Shown here piece after piece: positions 1 through 6,878 of a stretch of DNA of 29,999 bases (positions are counted from its first letter, which is position 1; each line of letters opens with the position of its first letter). Origin of the DNA: a virus; IMG/VR virus record IMGVR_UViG_3300027963_000237, positions 1 to 29,999 of that record. The stretch is one strand, 5' to 3'. A program made the position numbers and the translations under genes. Below the pieces are notes generated by a model. That model was given only the letters and a program-made list of their open reading frames with translations, was not told the origin of the DNA and ran no database searches.

Positions 1-585
1 TTGAAAGAACAAACTAATGTTTCATCATTATCTAGTGGTTATACAAACTCATCAGTAGGTACTGATGTTAGTAAATTCACTTCAGGATATGGTCAAAAGA
101 CAAAAGGTACTGATATTAGCTCCATTACGTCAAGTAACGATCAAAAAACAAAGGGAACTGATGTTTCTTCATTTACGTCTGGCTATCGTCAACCTGTTTC
201 AGGAACGACAGCTATTGGTGAACCAAATGTTAATAGACCTGATTCACAAGAAACTTCTCCAACCATTGTTGAATTATCATCTAGAGATTCAAAAATGTTA
301 TCAGACAAGTTTGTTAAAATTATTAATGGTGTTAAAGATAATAAATTACAAACAATATATGATGGGCTTTATACTTCTTCAGAAATATACGGAAGACCAC
401 AATTGAAAAATTTATATAGTCAATTAGACAGATTATACAAAAATGAAAGAACCAAAAACAGACCCGAAGTTTCTTATAAAAAGAATTGGGTTACAATTAT
501 TAAAGATAATTTAGGTTACATCAGAAGATCGGATAAAATATCTTTATCTTCGGATGTTGATAATTTATTAAGAACTTTAAAATGA
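1..585 (+). CDS. Repeat-containing protein, 5' end cut by window
   Basis: The frame is open to the first base of the window, so the leading TTG is probably an internal codon and the true start lies outside. The visible N-terminal part is built of four tandem 16-residue units (about residues 4-67) with the pattern G-T-D-[VI]-S-x-[FIL]-T-S-G-Y; the third unit has lost the GY. After a Pro/Thr linker comes a charged, helix-rich C-terminal domain (about residues 95-194) without a recognised family. The gene overlaps the next by four bases (ATGA), so the first three genes are probably one transcript. The repeats suggest a flexible or adhesive virion part, but that is only an inference; I do not recognise the family. 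Confidence 0.75.
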   Translation: MKEQTNVSSLSSGYTNSSVGTDVSKFTSGYGQKTKGTDISSITSSNDQKTKGTDVSSFTSGYRQPVSGTTAIGEPNVNRPDSQETSPTIVELSSRDSKMLSDKFVKIINGVKDNKLQTIYDGLYTSSEIYGRPQLKNLYSQLDRLYKNERTKNRPEVSYKKNWVTIIKDNLGYIRRSDKISLSSDVDNLLRTLK

Positions 586-1229
586 GGAATCCCGAATCGT
601 TATTTAGAATATTATCGGCAGCATTACCAAAAGTTAAAATTGGTGATGTTAATTATGTTTTGATAGGTTATAAATCAAAAGAAAACGTATATGGGTTAGA
701 AGAACCCACCTTAATTTTTGAAGCACAACCATTGGTTGATGATTTTGTAATAAGGGTTGATCTTGTTGGTCATATTATTGAAGCTAAATATACAACTTGG
801 ATTGATAAATTAGATATGAATTACATCTTTTTTGAAAGAAATAAGACAACTCCAATGATTGATATAGAAATACAATATAAGAATTTGGTTTTCCCTTGGA
901 ATGGAGAATGTTGTTGTGAGTTATATCAGAGTCCTGAGTTTAGAAATAAGGCGGATAGATTAGTTCAAAAAGTTACCGAACTTAAAAAAGGTGATGAGGT
1001 GGTTAAAGTATCAATGGAATCAATAGACATTAGTATATCATATTGTGATGTTTCTTTTAATTTAAGAGGTATTGTTCGTGGAACTAAAAACGTAACATTT
1101 TGGGATGAGTTTACAGATAATTATCTTTGGGACTTTCATTATCATAATGATTTTAATGAGGTTTATGAGTATTTAGAAGAAAAAGCCTTGGGATATTTAT
1201 CCTTACATGACTTAATATTAAGAGAATGA
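582..1229 (+). CDS. Unknown protein, 215 aa
   Basis: A complete frame starting at an ATG that overlaps the preceding stop (ATGA) and ending in another ATGA overlap with the next gene. The protein has no signal peptide or membrane segment and is rich in aromatic and acidic residues, with alternating beta-like stretches. A run of three cysteines (ECCCELY, around residue 109) is unusual. No family is recognised. The translational coupling on both sides argues that it works with its two neighbours. Confidence 0.75.
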   Translation: MRNPESLFRILSAALPKVKIGDVNYVLIGYKSKENVYGLEEPTLIFEAQPLVDDFVIRVDLVGHIIEAKYTTWIDKLDMNYIFFERNKTTPMIDIEIQYKNLVFPWNGECCCELYQSPEFRNKADRLVQKVTELKKGDEVVKVSMESIDISISYCDVSFNLRGIVRGTKNVTFWDEFTDNYLWDFHYHNDFNEVYEYLEEKALGYLSLHDLILRE

Positions 1230-1885
1230 GAGATAGTTTAGTAGGTGTAATTAATGTATATATTAAGTTGAGATTACCTAAATTTGAATATGATACGGTT
1301 GATTGGGTATATGATCATTTAGATCATGATGGTGAAAAATTATTATTTTATTATAATATTGTCCCTAAGAAAGATGTTTGGTGTTGTAGTACTTGTGGTA
1401 ATTATAGGTTATATAATACATTACGTGCTTTATTACAAAAATTTAATATCAGAGAGTTCAGATTATTTTCATTATATAATAATGAAGAATATGAAAGAAC
1501 TGAGGATTATGAAGAGTCAGATTGTGTTACAATATATAATCAAAAGTTCACAGAATCATTTATAGAAAAATTAAATAAGGTAAAAAAAATTACCGTAGAA
1601 GGATCTTATAAATCTTTTGGTGGTTCTTTTGATGTAAAAAAAGTTAATGGATTTATAATTAATGATTTAGAAAATAATGATACAGAAATTGGTATTAAAC
1701 TCATAGCCGACAATGTTAAAATAGATGATTGGCACAAAGAATACGAACCTACTTTAGATGATTTTAGTAGTAACATATTATATGAAGATAGAGATATAAC
1801 CGAAAACATAAGAGAATTATTTCCCATATATAATTTTTTACGTAGTACTGATATTGTTTATACTGATATCTTTTTTTACGATTAA
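1226..1885 (+). CDS. Unknown protein, 219 aa
   Basis: This is the last gene of the coupled three-gene run, starting in an ATGA overlap. It has a WCCSTCG motif (about residues 51-57) that could bind metal, but there is no second CxxC pair, so a zinc ribbon is not supported. The rest is acidic and Tyr-rich with no recognised domain. The size and composition resemble the preceding gene, so the two may be distant relatives. Its stop codon overlaps the stop of the convergent minus-strand gene, leaving no room for a terminator between them. Confidence 0.75.
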   Translation: MRDSLVGVINVYIKLRLPKFEYDTVDWVYDHLDHDGEKLLFYYNIVPKKDVWCCSTCGNYRLYNTLRALLQKFNIREFRLFSLYNNEEYERTEDYEESDCVTIYNQKFTESFIEKLNKVKKITVEGSYKSFGGSFDVKKVNGFIINDLENNDTEIGIKLIADNVKIDDWHKEYEPTLDDFSSNILYEDRDITENIRELFPIYNFLRSTDIVYTDIFFYD

Positions 1886-2157
1886 ATAACTTCCAAGGTA
1901 CTAATTATTATAACTTTCTCATCATAACCCATAAACTTAAAGGCACGGCTCACAAGGTGATGTAATCCATCAGGAAATGATTCTTCACATAATTCAGGTT
2001 CATCCACAATTAATTTAATATCAACAACATAGCTCTTTTTCTGTGATGAAAAAGTTGTGGATAATAGTTTTATTTTTGAGTTTTCGCCAAATAACAAAAT
2101 TCTGTCGCTTTTGCGAAGATCGTTAATTAGTAATTCTAATAATTTTAATTTTTTCAT
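1882..2157 (-). CDS. Unknown small protein, 91 aa
   Basis: The frame extends upstream to a TTG, but the ATG at 2157 (MKKLKLLELL) is the credible start, because the extra codons lie inside a terminator hairpin. The protein is Leu/Lys-rich at the N-terminus and acidic in the middle, with no signal peptide or known motif. Its ATG lies directly after the T-run of the terminator of the lipoprotein gene at 2199, so expression may depend on read-through. No family is recognised. Confidence 0.6.
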   Translation of the reverse strand: MKKLKLLELLINDLRKSDRILLFGENSKIKLLSTTFSSQKKSYVVDIKLIVDEPELCEESFPDGLHHLVSRAFKFMGYDEKVIIISTLEVI

Positions 2158-2158
2158 A

Positions 2159-2182
2159 GAAAAAGGACCACGAGTGTGGCCC
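2159..2182 (-). terminator. Intrinsic terminator after the lipoprotein gene
   Basis: Read on the minus strand, GGGCCAC and GTGGTCC pair as a 7-bp stem (one G-T pair) around the loop ACTC, followed by TTTTT. It sits between the stop of the lipoprotein gene and the ATG at 2157. Confidence 0.7.
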
Positions 2183-2198
2183 AATCAATTTTAATCTT

Positions 2199-2381
2199 TT
2201 ATTTTGTTGTATCAACAACTGAGGTATCACAAGGAATTGTGTCACAAGTCATAGAATCACACATAGTTGAATCACATATCGTAGTGTCTATCATTGTTTC
2301 ATCGTTTGATGATTGTTCATTTTTACCACCACAAGAAGACAATGCGGTAATTAGACCAAAGGTTAAAATTAAATTTTTCAT
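2199..2381 (-). CDS. Small lipoprotein with Cys-Asp pentapeptide repeats
   Basis: This 60-residue protein begins with a type II signal peptide: Lys near the start, a hydrophobic stretch and a lipobox ending LSSC (Cys17), so the mature protein would be lipidated and envelope-anchored. The mature part is only about 44 residues. It contains a five-residue repeat in which Cys is followed by Asp (CDSTM, CDSMT, CDTIP, CDTSV), flanked by IDTTI and VDTTK. This spacing could give disulfide cross-links or metal binding. The gene has its own host-type promoter upstream and a terminator downstream, so it is a single-gene unit. A role such as superinfection exclusion at the host surface would fit, but this is inference. 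Confidence 0.75.
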   Translation of the reverse strand: MKNLILTFGLITALSSCGGKNEQSSNDETMIDTTICDSTMCDSMTCDTIPCDTSVVDTTK

Positions 2382-2412
2382 AGAATATAATTGTTTAAGT
2401 GTTTTACTAATT

Positions 2413-2443
2413 CAAATGTAATAATAATAATTATTTTGTCAAA
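2413..2443 (-). promoter_or_regulatory. Host-type promoter for the lipoprotein gene
   Basis: On the minus strand, TTTG (2440-2443) is followed after 19 bp by TACATTTG (2413-2420), matching the Bacteroidota TTTG/TAnnTTTG promoter. The leader to the ATG at 2381 is about 31 nt. Confidence 0.7.
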
Positions 2444-2487
2444 GTTTAATATGTTAAAAAAATTTAATAACTAAATAAATCTTACGT

Positions 2488-2497
2488 GATATTTATA
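2488..2497 (+). promoter_or_regulatory. Late-type motif upstream of lysis cassette
   Basis: GATATTTATA lies 17 nt before the ATG at 2515. The same TATTTAT(A/T) core recurs before many virion-type genes here. No TAnnTTTG box is present on this strand between 2382 and 2514. Confidence 0.5.
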
Positions 2498-2514
2498 GTA
2501 AAACAGGATAAATT

Positions 2515-2724
2515 ATGGTATTACTAGACACAACCGCAGCAGTTGCCAAAACAGGTCAAGATTTTGGTGTATTCACAATGTTAACCGATTACGGTGCATT
2601 AGGACTAATCGTATTAGCACTTGGTTTCGTTGCTTGGAAATTTATTGACAAGAAAATCAAAGAGGCTGACGATTTAAGAGACAAGTTAGATAAATGTCAA
2701 CAAGAACTTTATAAAAAGAAGTAA
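2515..2724 (+). CDS. Small membrane protein, holin candidate
   Basis: A 69-residue protein with one strong membrane segment (about residues 27-45, containing YGALGLIVLALGFVAWKFI) followed by a short Lys/Asp/Glu-rich helix. Size, single membrane span and position at the head of a cassette with coiled-coil envelope proteins fit a holin or holin partner. The next gene encodes a paralog with the same layout and the shared core YG-x-LG-x3-L-x-LG-x-V-x-WK. Holin pairs of this kind are common in phages, but no sequence motif proves the function. The late-type motif upstream fits late expression. Confidence 0.6.
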   Translation: MVLLDTTAAVAKTGQDFGVFTMLTDYGALGLIVLALGFVAWKFIDKKIKEADDLRDKLDKCQQELYKKK

Positions 2725-2727
2725 AAT

Positions 2728-3009
2728 ATGATACTACAAACGGTACCGTCAGCAGGAATTTTTGATTCCCTGATACAGTATGGTGTTCTCGGTATTGCAA
2801 CTTTGGGATTAGGTTGGGTTTGTTGGAAGTTGTTACAAAGACAACTCGAGACTGAGGAAAGACTTAATAGCAAATTAACAGATCTTGAGAACCGTCTTAA
2901 TTCTTATGTTGAAGATGACATCAACCAATTAAAAGATATTGCTGAGACAAATAGAAAATCATATTTGGAACTTAGAGATCTTATTGTTGTTAAGAACACA
3001 AAGAAATAA
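2728..3009 (+). CDS. Small membrane protein with coiled coil, paralog of the 2515 gene
   Basis: A 93-residue protein starting three bases after the previous stop. It has one membrane span (about residues 16-36, YGVLGIATLGLGWVCWKLL) and then a long charged helix with heptad-like leucines. It shares the span signature with the gene at 2515, so the pair arose by tandem duplication. The longer helical tail is the main difference. A holin/antiholin pair is the best guess; a scaffold for the spanin-like protein next door is the alternative. Confidence 0.6.
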   Translation: MILQTVPSAGIFDSLIQYGVLGIATLGLGWVCWKLLQRQLETEERLNSKLTDLENRLNSYVEDDINQLKDIAETNRKSYLELRDLIVVKNTKK

Positions 3010-3012
3010 GTT

Positions 3013-3405
3013 ATGTTCAAGAAAGGAATTATCGCTATCGGCGTAGTTGTTGGTTGTGTAGGATTTGTTGTATTTCAGGTTGGTTTTGCGGGTGATAAAC
3101 ACGTAACGGTTGTTAAGGAAAATTTACAACTGTATAAAGAGAATAGTGATTTAAAATCTGAAAATGAAAATCTTAAAGAGGAAAATTCAGATCTTAAATC
3201 TGAAAACTCCGCATTATCGCAAGGATTATCTGATAGTACTAAAGACGCTATGAGTTCGGCAATAAATTCTGCAATTCAAACTACTGAAAAAAAATATAAA
3301 ACTCAAATAGAAGACTTAAAGGATGAAATTAAATCTTTAAAGGATGATTTGAGAGAATTAGACACTGAAGGTAAGAAAATTCCTTTAGGACCATTGAAAA
3401 ACTAA
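3013..3405 (+). CDS. Spanin-like protein: N-terminal TM plus periplasmic coiled coil
   Basis: Residues 5-26 form a membrane anchor with no clear cleavage site, followed by a long coiled coil with an internal repeat around SDLKSENENLKEENSDLKSE (about residues 45-64) and a second helix at about 95-118. It ends with a short Pro-containing tail. This is the layout of an inner-membrane spanin (Rz-like), which links inner and outer membranes during lysis. It lies four bases after the holin-like pair, which supports the role. Coiled coils alone are not specific, so the assignment is an inference. Confidence 0.55.
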   Translation: MFKKGIIAIGVVVGCVGFVVFQVGFAGDKHVTVVKENLQLYKENSDLKSENENLKEENSDLKSENSALSQGLSDSTKDAMSSAINSAIQTTEKKYKTQIEDLKDEIKSLKDDLRELDTEGKKIPLGPLKN

Positions 3406-3407
3406 TC

Positions 3408-4244
3408 ATGAAAAAGTTATATTTATTGATTTTTCTTACATTGATATCTTTGATGTCATTTGGTCAAGGACCTGGTAAACAAAAATATCCTCAAATTAAA
3501 TATTATAGAGGTGATAGTGTGGTTATTATTACTTTGGATCAGTCCCGTAAGATTGATAGTACGTTTAAGAGTCAAGTAATTGCTTTAGATTCATTTAAGA
3601 CTATTACTGATACGTTAGTTAGATATAAGGATAGTGTTACCACTAAGTATGTCTACACCGATTCAGTATTGATCATTACAGACTCTCTACGAAGAGAACT
3701 ATTGTCCTATAAGAAAAAGGTAGAGGACGCGGCTAGACTCGGTTTATACGTCACTTATGATACAATCAGGGAACAGGCAAAATTCTTACCATTTGATAAG
3801 GACTTCAAGGTTAATATGAAAGAAACAGAAAATGGTGTCAAATTATTTGCAACAAGTTTTGATCAATTTACTAAATCACGAATAACTTTAGGTTGTGGAT
3901 TGGCGATGGTTGCCGGAATGTCCTATGGTATGAATAGTGAAATTATCAATCATCCTGGTCAATTCAGGAACACTTTCCCAAATATGAATCCTACATTTTG
4001 GAATCACATGGGTTGGGGTGGTCTACCGAGTAGTTGGGATAGAGAAGTGAGAATAGGTAATTTATGGTTTAAGTCAGATCTATGGCATATTACTAAAACA
4101 AGTTACATTACTTCAGTGTCACTAGCATTTCCAATAACAATGTATGAAACCACTACGTGGTCACAAATTATTAAACGAACTCTTTTGATGTCTGCATCAT
4201 ATACGGTTGGATATAATTTAATGACCAATGTGATTGTTAAATAA
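3408..4244 (+). CDS. Secreted protein with coiled coil, envelope/lysis cassette
   Basis: Residues 1-20 are a signal peptide ending SFGQ, a typical Bacteroidota cleavage context. Residues about 45-110 are rich in Asp, Ser, Thr and Val and may form a coiled coil. The C-terminal 120 residues hold two moderately hydrophobic segments (near 160-172 and 230-275) and a conserved-looking SDLWHITKTSY stretch that recalls periplasmic membrane-associated families. It follows the spanin-like gene by two bases and is the last gene before a strong terminator. An outer partner of the spanin, or an envelope protein delivered late, are both possible. Confidence 0.55.
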   Translation: MKKLYLLIFLTLISLMSFGQGPGKQKYPQIKYYRGDSVVIITLDQSRKIDSTFKSQVIALDSFKTITDTLVRYKDSVTTKYVYTDSVLIITDSLRRELLSYKKKVEDAARLGLYVTYDTIREQAKFLPFDKDFKVNMKETENGVKLFATSFDQFTKSRITLGCGLAMVAGMSYGMNSEIINHPGQFRNTFPNMNPTFWNHMGWGGLPSSWDREVRIGNLWFKSDLWHITKTSYITSVSLAFPITMYETTTWSQIIKRTLLMSASYTVGYNLMTNVIVK

Positions 4245-4272
4245 AAAAACCCACCGATTGGTGGGTTTTCTT
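4243..4272. terminator. Bidirectional terminator between convergent genes
   Basis: A perfect 10-bp stem, AAAACCCACC with GGTGGGTTTT around loop GATT (4246-4269), with A- and T-runs on both sides. It follows the stop at 4244 and can also end transcription of the minus-strand gene ending at 4294. Confidence 0.85.
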
Positions 4273-4293
4273 TTAGACCTTGTGATTATTTGA

Positions 4294-5052
4294 TTAAATT
4301 TTTGTTCCGCAGTTTGGACAGAATTTATAACTATCCTTTTTTATCTTACTTCCACAATTAGTACAATATTTTTTAAGATCTTTTGAATCGTATGGTTTAA
4401 CTGATGTTGGTAAGATAACCCAAGACCATTGATAATACGCTTTATTTTCAAATTTATCCTTTGATGGAACGAATTCTTGGTTACTATTAGATCCCTTCTC
4501 AACTCTACCGGTTTCAATAGTATTTCCATTTACTAAACCAAGACCGGTTGTCGTAAAATAATTACTAGATAAATTAGTGTTAATAGTTGAGTTTGTTGTA
4601 AATTGAACTCCAATTGGAATATAATTAGAGTTATTGGGGAAACCCAAAATAACATCTGGTTTCCAAACATTATTATTATAACTTAATAATGTATTAGGAT
4701 TAGATTCCTCTTTATAAAAACTAATATCTACGTTTCCATTATTTGCTATAGCGTTTAATACCTCATTGGTATTTTCAACATCGTAGGTTTCAAATAAAAG
4801 TTTAGATTTAGAATCCAAATATCTTTCCAAGAAAATTCGTTGTCCTGGGTTAATAACGATACCACCACCTGTCATTTTTTTCCCATTCAGGGTTATAACA
4901 GCAAGTACTTTTTGATTAGTTGGATTATAAAGTTCGATCTCGAACTCTTGATTGTTGTCCATATAGACATTTTTACCGTATTGTCTAATTCTTTTCTTAT
5001 TTACGGTAATGTAAGCCTCAGGATTGAGGTTAAAGTTTTGTTGATAATACAT
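4294..5052 (-). CDS. Probable virion protein with C-terminal zinc ribbon
   Basis: A 252-residue protein in two parts. Residues about 15-90 are a beta-rich domain with the features EFEIELYNPT, GGGIVINPGQRIFLER and a following FETYDV; I recall this domain as recurrent in large and T4-like phages, where it is usually listed as structural. Residues 229-252 are a zinc ribbon with two CxxC pairs (CTNC and CPNC). The middle is Asn/Thr-rich and low in complexity. It stands alone between the terminator at 4243 and a perfect palindrome at 5095. I am fairly sure of the domains, less sure of the role. Confidence 0.7.
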   Translation of the reverse strand: MYYQQNFNLNPEAYITVNKKRIRQYGKNVYMDNNQEFEIELYNPTNQKVLAVITLNGKKMTGGGIVINPGQRIFLERYLDSKSKLLFETYDVENTNEVLNAIANNGNVDISFYKEESNPNTLLSYNNNVWKPDVILGFPNNSNYIPIGVQFTTNSTINTNLSSNYFTTTGLGLVNGNTIETGRVEKGSNSNQEFVPSKDKFENKAYYQWSWVILPTSVKPYDSKDLKKYCTNCGSKIKKDSYKFCPNCGTKI

Positions 5053-5094
5053 ATTACCTTATTTTATTTTATGTGTTTATTTTAAGATCGTTTT

Positions 5095-5112
5095 GTTGAT
5101 TTTAAAATCAAC
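5095..5112. repeat. Perfect 18-bp palindrome
   Basis: GTTGATTTTAAAATCAAC is a perfect inverted repeat with no loop, 43 bp upstream of the minus-strand gene starting at 5052. It has no adjacent T-run, so an operator is more likely than a terminator. Confidence 0.6.
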
Positions 5113-5176
5113 TCAAAAGTCATTTCTAACTCACGATATTAAACCACAAGGTCTGATAATAAATATATGTGTTACA

Positions 5177-5443
5177 TTATTTTTGTAAAGTGGAATGTTC
5201 TAACTTCCAACCATTTCTAGCGACAGGTGTTGAATTTGTTTCTTTCATAACATTTTCATATACGTCCATTTTTAATTCTGATAGTTCTTCTGTGGTTGGT
5301 GTCTCTGAAAGGAATATTGTTGGTTCAAAATAAACCTTTTTTCTTTTTTCATCTATTGATATTGAAATGTTTATATTTTCCAAAAAGTTTTGATATTTAC
5401 TTTTTAACATTTCACAAATAGATGAACATAATTTTCCTTTCAT
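5177..5443 (-). CDS. Unknown small protein, 88 aa
   Basis: The frame can start at 5458, but those first codons lie in a late-type motif (minus-strand GATATTTAC, 5448-5456). The ATG at 5443 (MKGKLCSSIC) is therefore preferred. The protein is mixed alpha/beta in composition, ends in a charged stretch and has no recognised motif. It is divergent from the gene at 5481, and the two upstream regions overlap. Confidence 0.55.
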   Translation of the reverse strand: MKGKLCSSICEMLKSKYQNFLENINISISIDEKRKKVYFEPTIFLSETPTTEELSELKMDVYENVMKETNSTPVARNGWKLEHSTLQK

Positions 5444-5444
5444 A

Positions 5445-5476
5445 ATTGTAAATATCATAAAAATTAGGTAAATTTG
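5445..5476 (+). promoter_or_regulatory. Host-type promoter for the 5481 gene
   Basis: ATTG (5445-5448), 20 bp, then TAAATTTG (5469-5476), four bases before the ATG at 5481. The transcript would be leaderless or nearly so. Confidence 0.65.
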
Positions 5477-5480
5477 CGGT

Positions 5481-5687
5481 ATGAGTACAAAAAAAATTGA
5501 CGATAATAAGTTTGAGGTGATCTATGAGGATGATGATTGTGTTCAAATTTTTACCTACAATCATAAAATAAGTAAAAATGGACCAATTTCATCTGAGATT
5601 AAATGGAAACCCGGTAAATATCCGGTAGAAAAGAAGGTAATGAGTGATCATATTCCGAAAAAATCTAAAAAGAATAAAAGTACTTGA
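5481..5687 (+). CDS. Unknown small basic-tailed protein, 68 aa
   Basis: A 68-residue protein with an acidic patch (YEDDDC) and a very Lys-rich C-terminus. There is no membrane segment and no family is recognised. It is the only gene in this neighbourhood with a host-type promoter, so it may be expressed early, unlike the tagged genes that follow. Confidence 0.6.
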   Translation: MSTKKIDDNKFEVIYEDDDCVQIFTYNHKISKNGPISSEIKWKPGKYPVEKKVMSDHIPKKSKKNKST

Positions 5688-5719
5688 TATTTATTAGGTA
5701 TAAACCTACAAAAACATAT
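5671..5719 (+). repeat. Promoter/tag direct repeat, copy 1 (decayed)
   Basis: This 49-bp segment matches 6559-6607 at 44 of 49 positions. It contains the late-type core TATTTATT (5688-5695). In copy 2 the repeat runs into the start of a tagged gene (MNLKEHI). Here the same frame reads ATA instead of ATG, then NLQKHI and a stop, so it is a relic of a tag start. Confidence 0.8.
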
Positions 5720-5727
5720 TTAATAAC

Positions 5728-6528
5728 ATGGAACTAATAATAACGGAGTCACAATATAAGTTTTTATTCACAGAACAATCAGCACCTGTAAAAATAGGTT
5801 GTCGTGATTATGACAAAATTGGAACTTTATGTCCTAGTTTATCTTTTCCAAAGGCCGAAGCGGACAAGTTAATTACAAAATACAAACCAAATGCCGATAA
5901 AGGAGCCTCAATAAGAATTGATAAACTGGTTCAAACAATTAGTTCTATGGGAGGTAAGGAGGGTAAAAAATTTGCAGAAAAATTCTCAGAATCCATCACA
6001 ATCTCAAAACCACAGATAATAAAAGTTTTAACAGCCTATTATCCCCAATCAATTTATGCTTGTTGTGGTTTGGGACCTAAAATAAATATGTCACCAATAA
6101 TATTGAAGGTTTGTGGTATTATCTATAACCAATTTATGAAATCATGGAAAGATGATTTTATTGGAAGACAGGTAGTGAGTTATCTAATAACTTCTGATAA
6201 TATAAAAAAGGTTCAGTCACAGGCTAAAGACATTTTTGATACGGTTATAAATGAAATAGAATCAACTATTGACTTTTATTTCTCTGATGTGTCATACTCA
6301 GTTAGTAAAAGTGTATCTCAAATGGAAAAAACAACGCCCAAATGTTCCAAAGTTATTATTACTCAGGACAAAGAATGTAAACCAATACCAAAATCCGAAT
6401 GGTATAGTCCAAACCAAAAATACAAAAATATAGATGTAGCGGTTTTACCTGCTACAACCAACCCCTCACAGCTTACCAGGAAGACATATTCACCAAAAAT
6501 TTCGGCTTTTTTGAATAGTTTGGTTTAA
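5728..6528 (+). CDS. Tagged protein of unknown function, 266 aa
   Basis: The N-terminus MELIITESQYKFLFTEQ is one of the short tags seen in this window: a TES/TEN box, a hydrophobic helix and an end in hydrophobic-x-E-Q (FTEQ). The tag would separate from the body near residue 17. The body has several cysteines, two in a YACCGL motif (residues 110-115), but no recognised fold. The late-type motif sits in the upstream repeat. By analogy with T4 internal proteins it may be packaged in the head; the body's function is unknown. Confidence 0.7.
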   Translation: MELIITESQYKFLFTEQSAPVKIGCRDYDKIGTLCPSLSFPKAEADKLITKYKPNADKGASIRIDKLVQTISSMGGKEGKKFAEKFSESITISKPQIIKVLTAYYPQSIYACCGLGPKINMSPIILKVCGIIYNQFMKSWKDDFIGRQVVSYLITSDNIKKVQSQAKDIFDTVINEIESTIDFYFSDVSYSVSKSVSQMEKTTPKCSKVIITQDKECKPIPKSEWYSPNQKYKNIDVAVLPATTNPSQLTRKTYSPKISAFLNSLV

Positions 6529-6558
6529 TATTTGTAGAGAAATCTATAAACCATAAAA

Positions 6559-6607
6559 GGAATAAAAGTAGTTGATATTTATTAGGTATGAACCTAAAAG
6601 AACATAT
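6559..6607 (+). repeat. Promoter/tag direct repeat, copy 2 (functional)
   Basis: The partner of 5671-5719. The core TATTTATT (6576-6583) is only four bases before the ATG at 6588, so if it is a promoter box the start would have to lie further downstream; alternatively the motif acts in another way. The repeat continues into the first seven codons of the tagged gene. Confidence 0.75.
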
Positions 6608-6863
6608 AAGAAAGGTATTGAGAGAGGAGTTTAAGACTCCTTATGCGGTAATTGAGATTACCAAACCAATATCACGTATGGATCTAAAATACTATTACCA
6701 AGAGGTTCCTCTATGGCATACAACCCAAGACAAGATTTATATTAACAGAGGTTCGGCTAAACCATTGGTGATATCTACCAAAAATATTAAAGTTCTTAGA
6801 GTTTTTGAAGATGGAAACACTCAAGAATTGAGAGAGTATTTGAATAATCTACGAAATTCGTAA
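6588..6863 (+). CDS. Tagged small protein, 91 aa
   Basis: The protein begins MNLKEHIRKVLREEF, the clearest example of the basic-amphipathic tag ending in L-R-E. The remaining 75 residues form a compact, mostly beta-like domain with no recognised family. It belongs to a run of four tagged genes (5728-8485), with 15 bases to the next start. If the tag is removed by a protease at LRE, the product would be a small soluble protein of about 8-9 kDa. Confidence 0.65.
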   Translation: MNLKEHIRKVLREEFKTPYAVIEITKPISRMDLKYYYQEVPLWHTTQDKIYINRGSAKPLVISTKNIKVLRVFEDGNTQELREYLNNLRNS

Positions 6864-6878
6864 ATAATTATATATAAT

